From Pseudomonas typographi (GTDB lineage Bacteria; Pseudomonadota; Gammaproteobacteria; Pseudomonadales; Pseudomonadaceae), in assembly GCF_014694385.1 (NCBI RefSeq), contig NZ_JAAOCA010000026.1, forward strand, positions 28,965-92,964: a DNA stretch of 64,000 nucleotides, read 5' to 3'. The notes under the pieces were generated by a model, which had not been told where the DNA came from, did not search any database, and worked only from the letters and a program-made list of their open reading frames with translations. Shown piece after piece: positions 51,334-60,723 of the stretch. A program made the translations under genes and the position numbers. The stretch's first letter is position 1, and each line of letters starts with the position of its first letter.

Positions 51334-53559
51334 ATGGCCCCGTCCACCAGCGTGACCGTGATCGGCCAAGGCCTGCCACGCATCGACGGCCCCAAGAAAG
51401 TCTCGGGGCTAGCCCAATACACGTCCGACCACCACTTCCCGGGGTTGCTGTATGCGGTGCCGGTCACCTCCACGGTTGCCAAGGGCCGCATCACCGCACT
51501 CGATCCACGGGCGGCCTTGGCCATGCCCGGCGTGGTCGAGGTGTTTCACCAAGGCAACTTCGCCGGCAAGCTGTTCCGTAAACAGGCCAGCAAGGGCAAG
51601 GTCGACGAAAACCGGCCGCCGCTGTCGGATAACACCGTAAGTTACTATGGCCAATATGTAGCGCTGGTGATTGCGCGCACGTTCGAGCAAGCGACCGAAG
51701 CGGCACGCGCAGTGAAGGTCGAGTACGCCAGCGAGCCGCCGAACGTGAGCATGCGCTTGGCCGCGGAGGAGAAAACCTCGGTGGACACCGAGCGCGGCGA
51801 TGTGGACCAGGCTTTCACCAGCGCACCGGTCAAAATCGACCAGGTGTATACCACCCCGGTACAAACCCATAACCCGATCGAACTGCATGCCAGCGTGGCA
51901 GTGTGGAATGGTGAGCAGTTCACCTTGTTCGAAACCAGCCAAGCCGTGATGAACCACCAGATGGTCATGGCGCAAATGCTCGGGGTACAGCCGCAGCAGG
52001 TGCGCATTATCACCGAGTACCTGGGCTCCGGTTTCGGCGGCAAGCTTTGGCCTTGGACCCATGCCACCCTGGCGGCCGCGGCAGCGCGGGAGTTGGGCGC
52101 ACCGATCAAGCTGGTGGTGGACCGCGCCATGATGTTCCAAACGGTGGGGCACCGCACCAACACCCAACAACGCATCCGGCTAGGCGCTACGGCCGATGGC
52201 AAGTTGAACTGCGTCAGCCACGACTACCTGTTCCATAACGCGCGGTTGGACACCTACAAGGAAAACTGCGGTGAAGCCACCGGTTTTTTGTACAGCACGC
52301 CCAACTTGCGTGCGGCCTGGTCGTTCGCCCGCCGTGACATCGCCCCGCCCACGTCGATGCGCGGCCCGGGGGCGGTGCCGGGGTTGTACGCGCTTGAGTC
52401 GGGCATGAACGAGTTGGCGGTGGCGCTGAAGATGGACCCGCTGCAACTGCGCCTGGCTAACCAGCCGGAACGGGACGAGAGCCTCGACCTGCCGTTCTCT
52501 TCCAGGCATCTAACCGAGTGCCTACACACCGGTGCCGAGCGCTTCGGCTGGGCACGCCGCGACCCGCGCCCCGGCAGCATGCGCAATGAGGCCGGTGCCG
52601 TGGTCGGTTGGGGCATGGCCGCCTGCTCGTGGATGGCCAAAGCGTTGCCAGCCAAGGCGACCGTGCAGCTAGCGGCCAATGGCCGTGCGCGGGTGATGTG
52701 TGGCACCCAAGACATCGGCACCGGCACCTATACGGTAGTGGCGCAAATGGTGGCAGCGTTGACGGGTTTACCCCTGGCGCGTATCGATGTGGTAATTGGC
52801 GACTCCAGCCTCCCACCAGGGCCGATGTCCGGTGGCTCCATGGCCACCGGCTCGTTGGTGCCTGCGGTTCAGGCGGCGACCCAGGCCGCCATCGATGAAG
52901 CATTGCAAGCTGCGATCGAGCATGACCCGCGCTTTGCTGGCAAAGCGCCCGGCGCTCTGGCTTTCGACCAAATGCAGGTGAGCATCAAAGGCGAGCAAGG
53001 TAAGGCCGTTCTCTTGCAGGACATCCTCCAGGCGGCACACATGGACCACGTCAGTGGCGAGGGCGAAGGCGCCGGCAGCGCCGAGGCGCAGAAGCATTAT
53101 TCCCAGCATTCATATGGTGCGCATTTCGTCGAGGTGGTCTGGCAACCTGAAATCGCCCGCCTGCGAGTGGACCGTGTGGTCACGGTGATCGATGCCGGTA
53201 AGGTGATCAACCCGCAAACCGGCCGTAACCAGATCGAGGGGGCGATCATGATGGGAGTGGGCATGGCGCTGTTCGAGGAAACCGAATACGACCCCCGCAC
53301 TGGCGCGCCACTGAATGCAAACCTTGCCGACTACATCGTCACCACCCATGCCGATGCGCCGGAGGTGGACATTACCTTCCTCGACTACCCGGATATGACC
53401 CTCAACCCCTTGGGCGCGCGGGGCATCGGCGAGATCGGCCTGGCCGGCATTGCGGCGGCCATCACCGATGCGGTGCGCCATGCCACGGGGGTTCAAGTGC
53501 GGGATTTGCCGGTGCGGATCGAAGATTTGCTCGATGCGCCGGTGGGCTTGGCGTCATGA
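51334..53559 (+). CDS. paoC: periplasmic aldehyde oxidoreductase, molybdenum subunit (PaoC-like)
   Basis: The 741-residue subunit binds the molybdenum cofactor and substrate. It starts MAPSTSVTVIGQGLPRIDGP after GAGGAGG and ends with GARGIGEIGLAGIAAAI, which holds the catalytic Glu of the xanthine-oxidase family. Other cofactor segments are GSGFGGKLW, RGPGAVPGLYALES and GTQDIGTGTYT. It oxidises aldehydes with PaoA and PaoB. The PaoD/XdhC-type maturation protein that follows in E. coli is not present; aroA comes next on the other strand. Confidence 0.93.
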   Translation: MAPSTSVTVIGQGLPRIDGPKKVSGLAQYTSDHHFPGLLYAVPVTSTVAKGRITALDPRAALAMPGVVEVFHQGNFAGKLFRKQASKGKVDENRPPLSDNTVSYYGQYVALVIARTFEQATEAARAVKVEYASEPPNVSMRLAAEEKTSVDTERGDVDQAFTSAPVKIDQVYTTPVQTHNPIELHASVAVWNGEQFTLFETSQAVMNHQMVMAQMLGVQPQQVRIITEYLGSGFGGKLWPWTHATLAAAAARELGAPIKLVVDRAMMFQTVGHRTNTQQRIRLGATADGKLNCVSHDYLFHNARLDTYKENCGEATGFLYSTPNLRAAWSFARRDIAPPTSMRGPGAVPGLYALESGMNELAVALKMDPLQLRLANQPERDESLDLPFSSRHLTECLHTGAERFGWARRDPRPGSMRNEAGAVVGWGMAACSWMAKALPAKATVQLAANGRARVMCGTQDIGTGTYTVVAQMVAALTGLPLARIDVVIGDSSLPPGPMSGGSMATGSLVPAVQAATQAAIDEALQAAIEHDPRFAGKAPGALAFDQMQVSIKGEQGKAVLLQDILQAAHMDHVSGEGEGAGSAEAQKHYSQHSYGAHFVEVVWQPEIARLRVDRVVTVIDAGKVINPQTGRNQIEGAIMMGVGMALFEETEYDPRTGAPLNANLADYIVTTHADAPEVDITFLDYPDMTLNPLGARGIGEIGLAGIAAAITDAVRHATGVQVRDLPVRIEDLLDAPVGLAS

Positions 53560-53613
53560 GAGGGTGAGCTGGCCGGCGCTGATGCTAACCGCCGGCACGC
53601 TTCGCATGGGTGC

Positions 53614-54879
53614 CTAGGCGCCTGTGAACCGTGTTTGCACACCCAGCGACGCCAACGCGTTCCAATAGTCGGGGTAGGTCTTACCCACGCAAGCCGGGTC
53701 TTGGATATGAATGCCGGCGACCTTCAGCCCGGCCAGCGCAAAGCACATGGCCATGCGGTGGTCCGAATGGGTATCGATGCTGGCCTGCACCTCGGTCCCG
53801 GCCAGAGAGGGATCGGCATGTACGATCAAGTCATCGCCTTCCACCGTGGCCAACCCGGGCCTGATGGCATTGAGCCCATCGTACAGCGCTTGTACCCGGT
53901 CACATTCCTTGACGCGCAAGTTTGCCAGTTGGGTAAAACGCACCGGCGCCTGATTGAACGCGGCCAATACAGCCAGGGTGGGGATAGCATCTTGCATTTG
54001 CGAGCCGTCGATCTCGGCGGCCATGCGCGGGAACTGAGCAATGAATTGCCGGGCATGGGCGTCGGGCTGGGTAAAGGCATCGTTGGCCACGCCCAGGTCG
54101 ATGCGCCCAACGGTCAGGGCTTCGGCGGCCCAAAGGTAAGTCGCCGCGGAAGCGTCTGGCTCGATCAAGTAATCCGTGGCCTGGTAGCCCGTGGGCGCTA
54201 CCCGCCAAGTGACATCGTCGAGCATCTGCACCTGGGCACCGAAGGCGCGCATGCAGGCCAGCGTGAGGTCAACATAACCGCGCGCGCCGATGTCCTTGCC
54301 CGTCAGGGCGACGTCAATGGGCCCCTGGCCACAGGCGGCCAGCATCAGCAAGGCCGACACGTACTGGCTCGACAGCCCACCGTCGATCTCGAAGCGGCCG
54401 CCCGGTAGGAGGCCACTGCCCTGCACGGTGACCGGCGGGCAGCCGGTGGCACTGCTGGCTTGTACCCCACCCGCGCGCAGGGCCCGCAGCAACGGCTCGA
54501 TAGGTCGTTTATGCATGTAATGGTCACCGTCGAGCACTACCGTACCGGCCACCGTGCTCACCGCAGCGGTGAGAAAACGCACCGCCGTGCCAGCGTTGCC
54601 GAGGAACAATGCTTCGGCCGGGGCCTGCAACTGACCGCTGCTGGTTACCACGAAGGTGGTGGCATCGGGTTCTTCGACTGTCACGCCCATCAAGCGTAGG
54701 GCACCGGACATGTATCGGGTGTCATCGCTCTTGAGTGCACCGCTCAGGCGGCTGGTGCCCTTGGCCAACGCAGCCAACAGCAGCGCCCGGTTGGTGATGG
54801 ACTTCGAACCCGGCGGCGCTACCCTACCCTGCAGGGCCTGGGTAGGCGGAACGACGGTAACGGTGGCGGGCGCGCTCAT
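53614..54879 (-). CDS. aroA: 5-enolpyruvylshikimate-3-phosphate synthase, standalone
   Basis: The 421-residue shikimate-pathway enzyme has PPGSKSITNRALLLAAL near residue 24, FLGNAGTAVRFLTAA near 92-106, GGLSSQYVSALL and the C-terminal HSDHRMAMCFALAG. The position equal to E. coli Pro101 holds Phe (GTAVRFL in place of GTAMRPL). That residue shapes glyphosate binding, so reduced glyphosate sensitivity is possible but not shown. It is convergent with paoC and stands alone. Confidence 0.93.
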   Translation of the reverse strand: MSAPATVTVVPPTQALQGRVAPPGSKSITNRALLLAALAKGTSRLSGALKSDDTRYMSGALRLMGVTVEEPDATTFVVTSSGQLQAPAEALFLGNAGTAVRFLTAAVSTVAGTVVLDGDHYMHKRPIEPLLRALRAGGVQASSATGCPPVTVQGSGLLPGGRFEIDGGLSSQYVSALLMLAACGQGPIDVALTGKDIGARGYVDLTLACMRAFGAQVQMLDDVTWRVAPTGYQATDYLIEPDASAATYLWAAEALTVGRIDLGVANDAFTQPDAHARQFIAQFPRMAAEIDGSQMQDAIPTLAVLAAFNQAPVRFTQLANLRVKECDRVQALYDGLNAIRPGLATVEGDDLIVHADPSLAGTEVQASIDTHSDHRMAMCFALAGLKVAGIHIQDPACVGKTYPDYWNALASLGVQTRFTGA

Positions 54880-55336
54880 GAATCGGTACTCCGGGAATGT
54901 CAGCTCAGGCGAAGGGCCGCCATGATGCCACAGTTATCCCGTAGCCGGGGCCGCCCCAGCGATTGACAGGCCCGGCACACTCGACTCGCCAGGCGTAAGC
55001 GCTCACCCAAAAAGGCTGCCGCGGAACAACAAGGTGGAGAAGGCCCGCGCAGCACCAGCGAGGCCAGGCCCGGTGGCATGCCAGGCCCCACCTTGATCAC
55101 CACGACGTCAGGCCCCAAGCCACGATTACCATCGCCAGCCATACATCCCCGGGGCGGCATGCCTGCCCCTTATACACCTTAGTAATAGTTAACCCGACAC
55201 TTGGTCGGAAAAGCGAAACCTGTGTCGCCAGCACCGGGTCGACTGTTCAGGCCGGCCGCGAAGGGTGGATGCTACGACGTCCAATCGCAGGCCGCCAACT
55301 ATTGCATAAGGTTATTCCCGCCCGCGAGGATCGCTC
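54880..55336. other. intergenic region between aroA and glycosyltransferases
   Basis: No supported gene is seen. A minus-strand frame of 86 codons (54900-55160) lacks a ribosome-binding site and a family. The right part, an AT-richer stretch near 55180-55200 (TAGTAATAGTTAAC), may hold the promoter of the glycosyltransferase pair. GAGGA lies before the ATG at 55337. Confidence 0.4.
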
Positions 55337-55993
55337 ATGATTGGTGTAGTAATACCTGCTCACAACGAGGAACGTTGGTTGGAGCAATGCCTGCTTAGCG
55401 TTTTGGCCGCCGCTGAACATCCGTGGCTGGCGGGCGAGCCCGTACAAATAATGGTGGTACTGGACAGTTGCACTGACGCGTCCAAAGCCATCTGCCAGCG
55501 CTCCCCGATACAGGTGCTGGAGGTGGCTGCCCGTAACGTAGGCACGGCCCGCGCGGCGGGGGCCCATGCCCTGATCGAGGCCGGCGCCCGCTGGCTGGCC
55601 TGCACCGACGCCGACAGCACCGTCCCAAGCGATTGGCTGGCCGCACAGTTGGCGCACCAGGCCGACGCTGTGTGTGGGGTGGTCGAGATAGACGACTGGA
55701 GCCCTTACCATCTGCAGGTGCGTGACCGTTACGAGGCGGCTTACCATGACCAGGACGGGCACGACCATATCCACGGGGCAAACCTGGGCGTCACCAGTGC
55801 GGCGTACCTGCTGGCCGGCGGTTTCCCGGCACTGCCCTGCCATGAAGATGTTCACCTGGTACGTGCCCTGGAGGCAACGGGCGCACGCATTGCCTGGAGC
55901 CGCTCGGTGCGTGTGCGCACCAGCGCACGGCTGGATTTTCGTGCCCAGGGCGGTTTTGGTAGCTACCTGCAATCGCTGAGCGAGCCGGCGTGA
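55337..55993 (+). CDS. family 2 glycosyltransferase
   Basis: The 218-residue GT-A enzyme reads IGVVIPAHNEERWLEQCL at the start, then LDSCTDASKAI and ACTDADSTVP with the metal-binding DxD. It transfers a sugar from a nucleotide donor to an unknown acceptor. It overlaps the next gene by four bases. Confidence 0.85.
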   Translation: MIGVVIPAHNEERWLEQCLLSVLAAAEHPWLAGEPVQIMVVLDSCTDASKAICQRSPIQVLEVAARNVGTARAAGAHALIEAGARWLACTDADSTVPSDWLAAQLAHQADAVCGVVEIDDWSPYHLQVRDRYEAAYHDQDGHDHIHGANLGVTSAAYLLAGGFPALPCHEDVHLVRALEATGARIAWSRSVRVRTSARLDFRAQGGFGSYLQSLSEPA

Positions 55994-56835
55994 ATGTGAT
56001 CACGCTCGTGCAGGGCCGCACGGCCCAGTTGCACAACGTAATACGCGGGCTGGAGCAATCGGCGTTGGCACCCGAGGCACTGTGGGTGGTGCACATGAAC
56101 GAGCCAGCCGGGCAGTACACCTGCCCGCGGTTTCCTATTTACACCCGCCGCGTCGACGGCCACGGTGGCGCGCTGCCGCTGGCGGCCGCGCGCAATCAGG
56201 CGCTGGCGATCGACGCGGCGGCGGCCTGGGTATTCCTGGATGTAGACTGCATACCGGAGCGCCACTTGCTTGGCCATTATCGCGATGCATTGCTGGCCCA
56301 CCCCGGCGCGCTGCATCTGGGGCAAGTGCGTTACTTGCCCGATGGCGCCTTACCTGCGCACTGGAACACCGATGCGCTGCTAGCCAACGCCGTGGCCCAC
56401 CCGCTGGCCGTACACCGGCCAGGCCCGGGGCTGGCAGTGGCCTACCCGCTGTTCTGGTCGCTGAACTTTGCCTGCATGGCGCCAGTGTTCGAGCGCGTCG
56501 GCGGTTTCGACGAGGCCTACCAAGGCTATGGCGGTGAAGATACCGACTTCGCTTTTCGCGCTCGTGAACGGCAGGTGCCGTTACTCGACTGCCCAGCCTT
56601 GGCTGTGCACCAGTACCACCCCACCTTCGCCCCCCCACTGAACCACTTCGACGCCATCGTCGATAACGCCCGCACCTTTTACCGGCGCTGGCGGGCATGG
56701 CCCATGGAAGGCTGGTTGGCGGCGTTCGCCGAACGGGGGTTGATCGACTGGGCCGGCGACGCGATCCAGGTGCGCCGGCGGCCGACCCAGGCCGAGGTCA
56801 GCGCCGCGCGAGATGCCAGCGGGCGGGGCTTTTGA
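55990..56835 (+). CDS. family 2 glycosyltransferase
   Basis: The 281-residue enzyme begins VITLVQGRTAQLHNVIRGLE and has FLDVDCIPE for metal binding and GGFDEAYQGYGGEDTDFAFR, the galactosyltransferase-type acceptor region. It is translationally coupled to the preceding glycosyltransferase, so the two probably build one glycan or glycolipid. No deacetylase or methyltransferase partners are in the window. Confidence 0.85.
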   Translation: MNVITLVQGRTAQLHNVIRGLEQSALAPEALWVVHMNEPAGQYTCPRFPIYTRRVDGHGGALPLAAARNQALAIDAAAAWVFLDVDCIPERHLLGHYRDALLAHPGALHLGQVRYLPDGALPAHWNTDALLANAVAHPLAVHRPGPGLAVAYPLFWSLNFACMAPVFERVGGFDEAYQGYGGEDTDFAFRARERQVPLLDCPALAVHQYHPTFAPPLNHFDAIVDNARTFYRRWRAWPMEGWLAAFAERGLIDWAGDAIQVRRRPTQAEVSAARDASGRGF

Positions 56836-56853
56836 TCGCACCCGCCGGGTAAA

Positions 56854-57558
56854 TCAGCCAGCCAAGCCCACGTACACGTTCTGCACATCGTCGTGGCCGT
56901 CGATGGCCTCGAGAAATGCCTCGACCTCGGCGAGTTTGTCGGCGTTGTCCAGGGCCACCGGGTTCTTCGGCAGGTAGCCCAGTTTCGCTGATACCACCGT
57001 GAAGCCCTGCTCTGGCAACGCCTTTTGCACCGCATCCAGGTCGCTGGCGTCGGTGATGAACAGCGTGGCGCCCTCCTCGGCCGGCTCAAAATCCTGGGCG
57101 CCGGCCTCGATGGCGGCCAGTTCCGGGTCCGCGTCGGCAGAGGCCGGGGCCGCTTCGATAAGCCCAACGTGGCTGAAATCCCAAGCCACCGAACCTTCAG
57201 CACCCAATTGGCCTTTGCGGAACAGTACACGGATTTCCGCCACGGTACGGTTCACGTTGTCGGTCAGGCACTCGACGATCAGCGGCACTTGATGTGGGGC
57301 GAAGCCTTCGTATTTGACCAGGGTGTATTGCACGGTTTCGCCGCTCAAGCCCGCGCCTTTCTTGATCGCGCGGTCGAGCGTGTCACGCGGCATCGACGCT
57401 TTTTTGGCTTGTTCCACCACCAGCCGCAAGCGGGGGTTCATCTCCGGGTCAGCCCCGGCGCGTGCTGCGATCTGCAGCTCCTTGGCCAGCTTGCCGAAGA
57501 TACGCCCCTTGGCGTTGGCTGCTGCCTCTTTGTGTTTAGCTTTCCACTGTGCGCCCAT
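56854..57558 (-). CDS. YebC/PmpR family regulator
   Basis: The 234-residue protein starts MGAQWKAKHKEAAANAKGR, the opening typical of the family's second subgroup, and continues with KLAKELQIAARAGADPEMNP and ASMPRDTLDRAIKKG. YebC-type proteins act in translation elongation at problem sequences or as DNA-binding regulators (PmpR). It stands alone, convergent with the glycosyltransferases. Confidence 0.9.
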   Translation of the reverse strand: MGAQWKAKHKEAAANAKGRIFGKLAKELQIAARAGADPEMNPRLRLVVEQAKKASMPRDTLDRAIKKGAGLSGETVQYTLVKYEGFAPHQVPLIVECLTDNVNRTVAEIRVLFRKGQLGAEGSVAWDFSHVGLIEAAPASADADPELAAIEAGAQDFEPAEEGATLFITDASDLDAVQKALPEQGFTVVSAKLGYLPKNPVALDNADKLAEVEAFLEAIDGHDDVQNVYVGLAG

Positions 57559-57657
57559 GGCCGTTTCTCTGTGTTGCGTACTCGGGGGGCCGGCCCGTGT
57601 GGCCGGCGTGGTGGCGAAAGTCTATACGGCCTTGGGCTGGCAATCGACCCCAACGCA

Positions 57658-58515
57658 TCAACCCGCCAGTTCGAACACCGTGCGGATCAGCTTCAGTTCG
57701 CGGCGCCGGGCCAAACACGCCAGCATGTGTGGCTGCTCCAGGCCCTCCCCCAGCAGCGGCACGGTGCACAGCCGCGGGTCTGGGCTCAACTCGCCAGAAA
57801 GCACCACGCCCAGCCCGAGCCCCGCGGCCACTGCCTCACCCACCGCTTCGCGGCTGCCAACGACCAGCATCACCTGCGGTTTCGCCGCCGCGTGCTGGCA
57901 GGCGGTTTCAAGCGTTTGCCGGGTCATCGAGCCGGGCTCGCGCAGCACCATCCCTTGGCCCTCCAATTGCGCCACGCGCACCGCCGGGCATCCGGCCCAG
58001 GGGTGGCCAATCGGTAACAGTAACAATAATCGCGATGCCGCCAACGGCTGCAAGTGCAAGCCATGGCGCGGCGCCGCGGTGGTGATGAGGGCCACATCGA
58101 CCTGCTCGGCCAACAGCGCGTCGAGCGTACTCTGTGCGTTACCCAGGGTAAGCTGCACCACCACGCCCGGGTGATGTTCGCGCAGCCGCGCCAGCAGCGG
58201 CATTACCTGCTGCGGGCTGTCGGCGGCGATGGCCAACTGGCCGCTGAGCACCTCGCGGCGGGCCTCGAGCCAGGCGTGGGCTTCATCGGCGAGGCCGAAC
58301 AGCGCGTGGGTGATGCTGGCCAGTTGCTTACCTTCGGGGGTCAAACTCACCGTGCGGGCACCCCGGCGCAGCAACAGCACGTGGTAATGCGCTTCCAGCG
58401 CCTTCACGTGCCCGGTCACCGCCGGTTGGCTGATGAACAGCCGCTCGGCAGCGCGAGTAAAACTGCCCTCTTTAGCCACGGCATCGAAGGCGCGCAACTG
58501 GAATAAATTCAACAA
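57658..58515 (-). CDS. LysR family regulator
   Basis: The 285-residue regulator has an N-terminal helix-turn-helix (SFTRAAERLFISQPAVTGHVK, residues 18-38) and a co-inducer domain. It lies downstream of the MFS transporter on the same strand, separated by a decayed repeat. Its target may be the transporter, but nothing in the sequence proves it. Confidence 0.87.
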   Translation of the reverse strand: MLNLFQLRAFDAVAKEGSFTRAAERLFISQPAVTGHVKALEAHYHVLLLRRGARTVSLTPEGKQLASITHALFGLADEAHAWLEARREVLSGQLAIAADSPQQVMPLLARLREHHPGVVVQLTLGNAQSTLDALLAEQVDVALITTAAPRHGLHLQPLAASRLLLLLPIGHPWAGCPAVRVAQLEGQGMVLREPGSMTRQTLETACQHAAAKPQVMLVVGSREAVGEAVAAGLGLGVVLSGELSPDPRLCTVPLLGEGLEQPHMLACLARRRELKLIRTVFELAG

Positions 58516-58524
58516 GGATAGCTC

Positions 58525-58695
58525 TGATGTGGTGTCTCAGGCATTCATATACGCCTGGGCGCGTGATCTCGCTGCCGGGCAGCCCGCCGCGGGCAGTTAT
58601 AGCAGGGCTTGGCGAGGCCGCCCAAGCCCCACTGCCATTGCGCACAGTCAACCGCCGAGGCACCGCTCGCGGCAATGCGGCGGCCGGTTGGCTCA
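58525..58695 (-). repeat. dispersed inverted-repeat element, diverged copy
   Basis: TGTGGTGTCTCAG at the left, CTGCCGGGCAG and TTATAGCAGGGCT in the centre match the family core in the opposite orientation to the copy at 42365. The match is weaker than in the other copies. It fills the gap between the LysR gene and the MFS gene, and its right edge lies at the MFS stop codon. Confidence 0.45.
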
Positions 58696-59997
58696 ACCCC
58701 TTGGGTCGCCACACAGCACCGGCGAGCCCAACGCCCCATAGCGCCAGGCGCACAACAGCCCCACGCCGCCCATGACCAGGCAATACCCTACGCACACCCA
58801 GGGGCTCCATGGCGTTAGCGCGATCAACGCCAGCGGCGTGATACTCGCCCACAGCGCGTAGGCCAGGTTGTAGGTCAGCGAGATGCCCGAGACGCGTATA
58901 CGCGCCGGAAACAGCGCCACCATCAGCGACGGCACCACGCCGACCACACCGCAACTGAGCCCGGCCAGCGCGTACGTGGTGCCGGGCCACCCCCAGCCGC
59001 CGATGAGGTTGGCGTACAGCGCGCCGATACCGACCGGCAACAACACGCTATACAGCGCCATCGCGCGCCAGGCGCCGATACGGTCGACCAATAGCCCGGC
59101 CAGTACGCAACCAAGGTTGAGGAACACGATGCCCAGGCTGCTCAAAGCGAAGGTTTGGCCGGCCGGTAGGGCAAAGCGCTGCTGCATCAAGGTGGGGGTG
59201 AGCACCACCAGCACCACCACCGCGCTGGTGAGCACGCAGGTGAGCAACGCCGCCGGCAGCAGCGCCGGGCGATGCTCGCGCAGCACCTGGGCGACCGGCA
59301 AGCCGCCCACCGCTTCGCGCCGCTGGCGCAGGGCGATGAAAATCGGCGTTTCCGCCAGGTAACGGCGCAACCACACGCCGAACAGCCCGAACACACCCCC
59401 CAATAGAAACGGCAAGCGCCAACCATAGTCGAGCAATTGCTCGGGGCTGAACGCCCGCGCCACGCCGCTGGCCACCAGTGCGCCGATCAGGTAACCGAAG
59501 GTCAGCCCTGCTTGCAAGAAACCCAGGGCATACCCCCGGCGCCGCCGCGGCACATGCTCGGCTACGAACACCCAGGCGCTGGGGACTTCCCCGCCCACGG
59601 CGGCGCCTTGCAGCACCCGTAGCGCCAACAGCACCAGCGGTGCGGCATAGCCGATTTGCGCGTAGGTTGGCATTATCCCGATCAGCAGGCAGGGCAGCGC
59701 CATCATCAGGATGCTCAGGCTAAAGACCTTTTTGCGGCCCAGGCGGTCGGCGAAATGCGCCATCAGGATGCCGCCCAAGGGCCGGGCCAAGTAGCCGGTC
59801 ACGAAAATCCCGAAGCTTTGCAGCAGCCGCAACCATTCCGGCATGTGCGGTGGGAAAAACAGCTGGCTCAGCGTGACCGCGAAAAACACGAAAATAATGA
59901 AATCGTAGATTTCCAGTGCGCCACCCAGCGCCGCCAGGCTCAGGGTTTTGTGGTCTGCCCGCGACAACGTCAGCGGGCGTGGGTGCTCGGCAGTCAT
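58693..59997 (-). CDS. MFS metabolite:proton symporter
   Basis: The 434-residue transporter has 12 hydrophobic segments and the metabolite:H+ symporter signatures: LGGALEIYDFIIFVFFA near residue 24, ARPLGGILMAHFADRLGRKK between helices 2 and 3, and LRVLQGAAVGGEVPSA in helix 4. Relatives carry citrate, alpha-ketoglutarate or other organic acids. The substrate cannot be told from the sequence. Confidence 0.88.
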   Translation of the reverse strand: MTAEHPRPLTLSRADHKTLSLAALGGALEIYDFIIFVFFAVTLSQLFFPPHMPEWLRLLQSFGIFVTGYLARPLGGILMAHFADRLGRKKVFSLSILMMALPCLLIGIMPTYAQIGYAAPLVLLALRVLQGAAVGGEVPSAWVFVAEHVPRRRRGYALGFLQAGLTFGYLIGALVASGVARAFSPEQLLDYGWRLPFLLGGVFGLFGVWLRRYLAETPIFIALRQRREAVGGLPVAQVLREHRPALLPAALLTCVLTSAVVVLVVLTPTLMQQRFALPAGQTFALSSLGIVFLNLGCVLAGLLVDRIGAWRAMALYSVLLPVGIGALYANLIGGWGWPGTTYALAGLSCGVVGVVPSLMVALFPARIRVSGISLTYNLAYALWASITPLALIALTPWSPWVCVGYCLVMGGVGLLCAWRYGALGSPVLCGDPRG

Positions 59998-60117
59998 AAG
60001 GTCGGCTCGTATGGGCGCCTGGCAGTGGCGCCTCTAAAAGGGCGCAGCATAGCAAATCGGCCACAGGCTGTACTGGCGCGTAACAGTGCGGCGGCGGGTG
60101 TGGGCGCGCGGCCTTAT

Positions 60118-60390
60118 TTACGGCCTTTTAGGCCCCAAGCTTGGCGGCGTAGCCGGCGGCGCCGAGCGGCGGATATTTTCGCCATTACCGATCCCGCCGT
60201 TCTGCACGGTAGGTTGCCGTGGTTGCGGTACTCCGACACGGGGTGTAGGCGCCTGTGGCGCCGTGCCTTGCCGGCTATTGGGGTTGGCATTGCGGATAGG
60301 GCTGTTGTAAGGGTTATTGGCATTCTGGGCATACAGCGGCGCGGCCATTAACCATGCGAGTACAGCCAAGCCTAGCAGCGGCCGTTTCAT
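60118..60390 (-). CDS. small secreted Pro/Asn-rich protein
   Basis: The 90-residue protein has a signal peptide (MKRPLLGLAVLAWLMAAPLYAQ) and a mature part rich in Asn, Pro, Gln and Arg without Cys (NPYNSPIRNANPNSRQG). It is probably a small periplasmic or secreted protein, likely disordered. The function is unknown. Confidence 0.65.
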   Translation of the reverse strand: MKRPLLGLAVLAWLMAAPLYAQNANNPYNSPIRNANPNSRQGTAPQAPTPRVGVPQPRQPTVQNGGIGNGENIRRSAPPATPPSLGPKRP

Positions 60391-60467
60391 CGTTTACCTC
60401 TCAGGCCTTTGAGTGATGGCTTGAGCCTACGCGCCTGGGCCGAAGGTTGCACAATGTTACGCCCTGC

Positions 60468-60612
60468 TAGTCGGGTGCTTCAGAAGCTCAAACGAAAATT
60501 GACGCATGACTGTTGCTGTCGAAGGCGCCATCACGAGCCCTAACAGGGCGCGGCGGGGCAACCGGCCCGGCGGCAAAAGCATCGCCAAAAAGGTACGGCC
60601 AACAGCGAGCCA
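60468..60612 (-). repeat. dispersed inverted-repeat element, copy near 60.5 kb
   Basis: It starts TAGTCGGGTGCTTCAGAAG, then has GTTGCTGTCG, GGCGCCATCACGAGCCC and CCCGGCGGCAAAAGC, all in the order of the copy at 42365 read in reverse. The right terminus is eroded. The rest of the 60391-60723 interval holds no gene. Confidence 0.65.
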
Positions 60613-60723
60613 CCGCACAGGTGCGCACGCCTTTCACGCCGGGCTCGCTTAAAATGGCGGCGCCGCCGAACACACAGTGGCTGGGGCAGTCCGATGCTGT
60701 ACACACCGCCCGGACCCTTGAGC

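Noticed and set aside
54900..55160. An 86-codon minus-strand frame downstream of aroA's start
   Set aside because: It has no start signal or domain; it is rich in Cys, Pro and Arg as chance frames in GC-rich DNA are.
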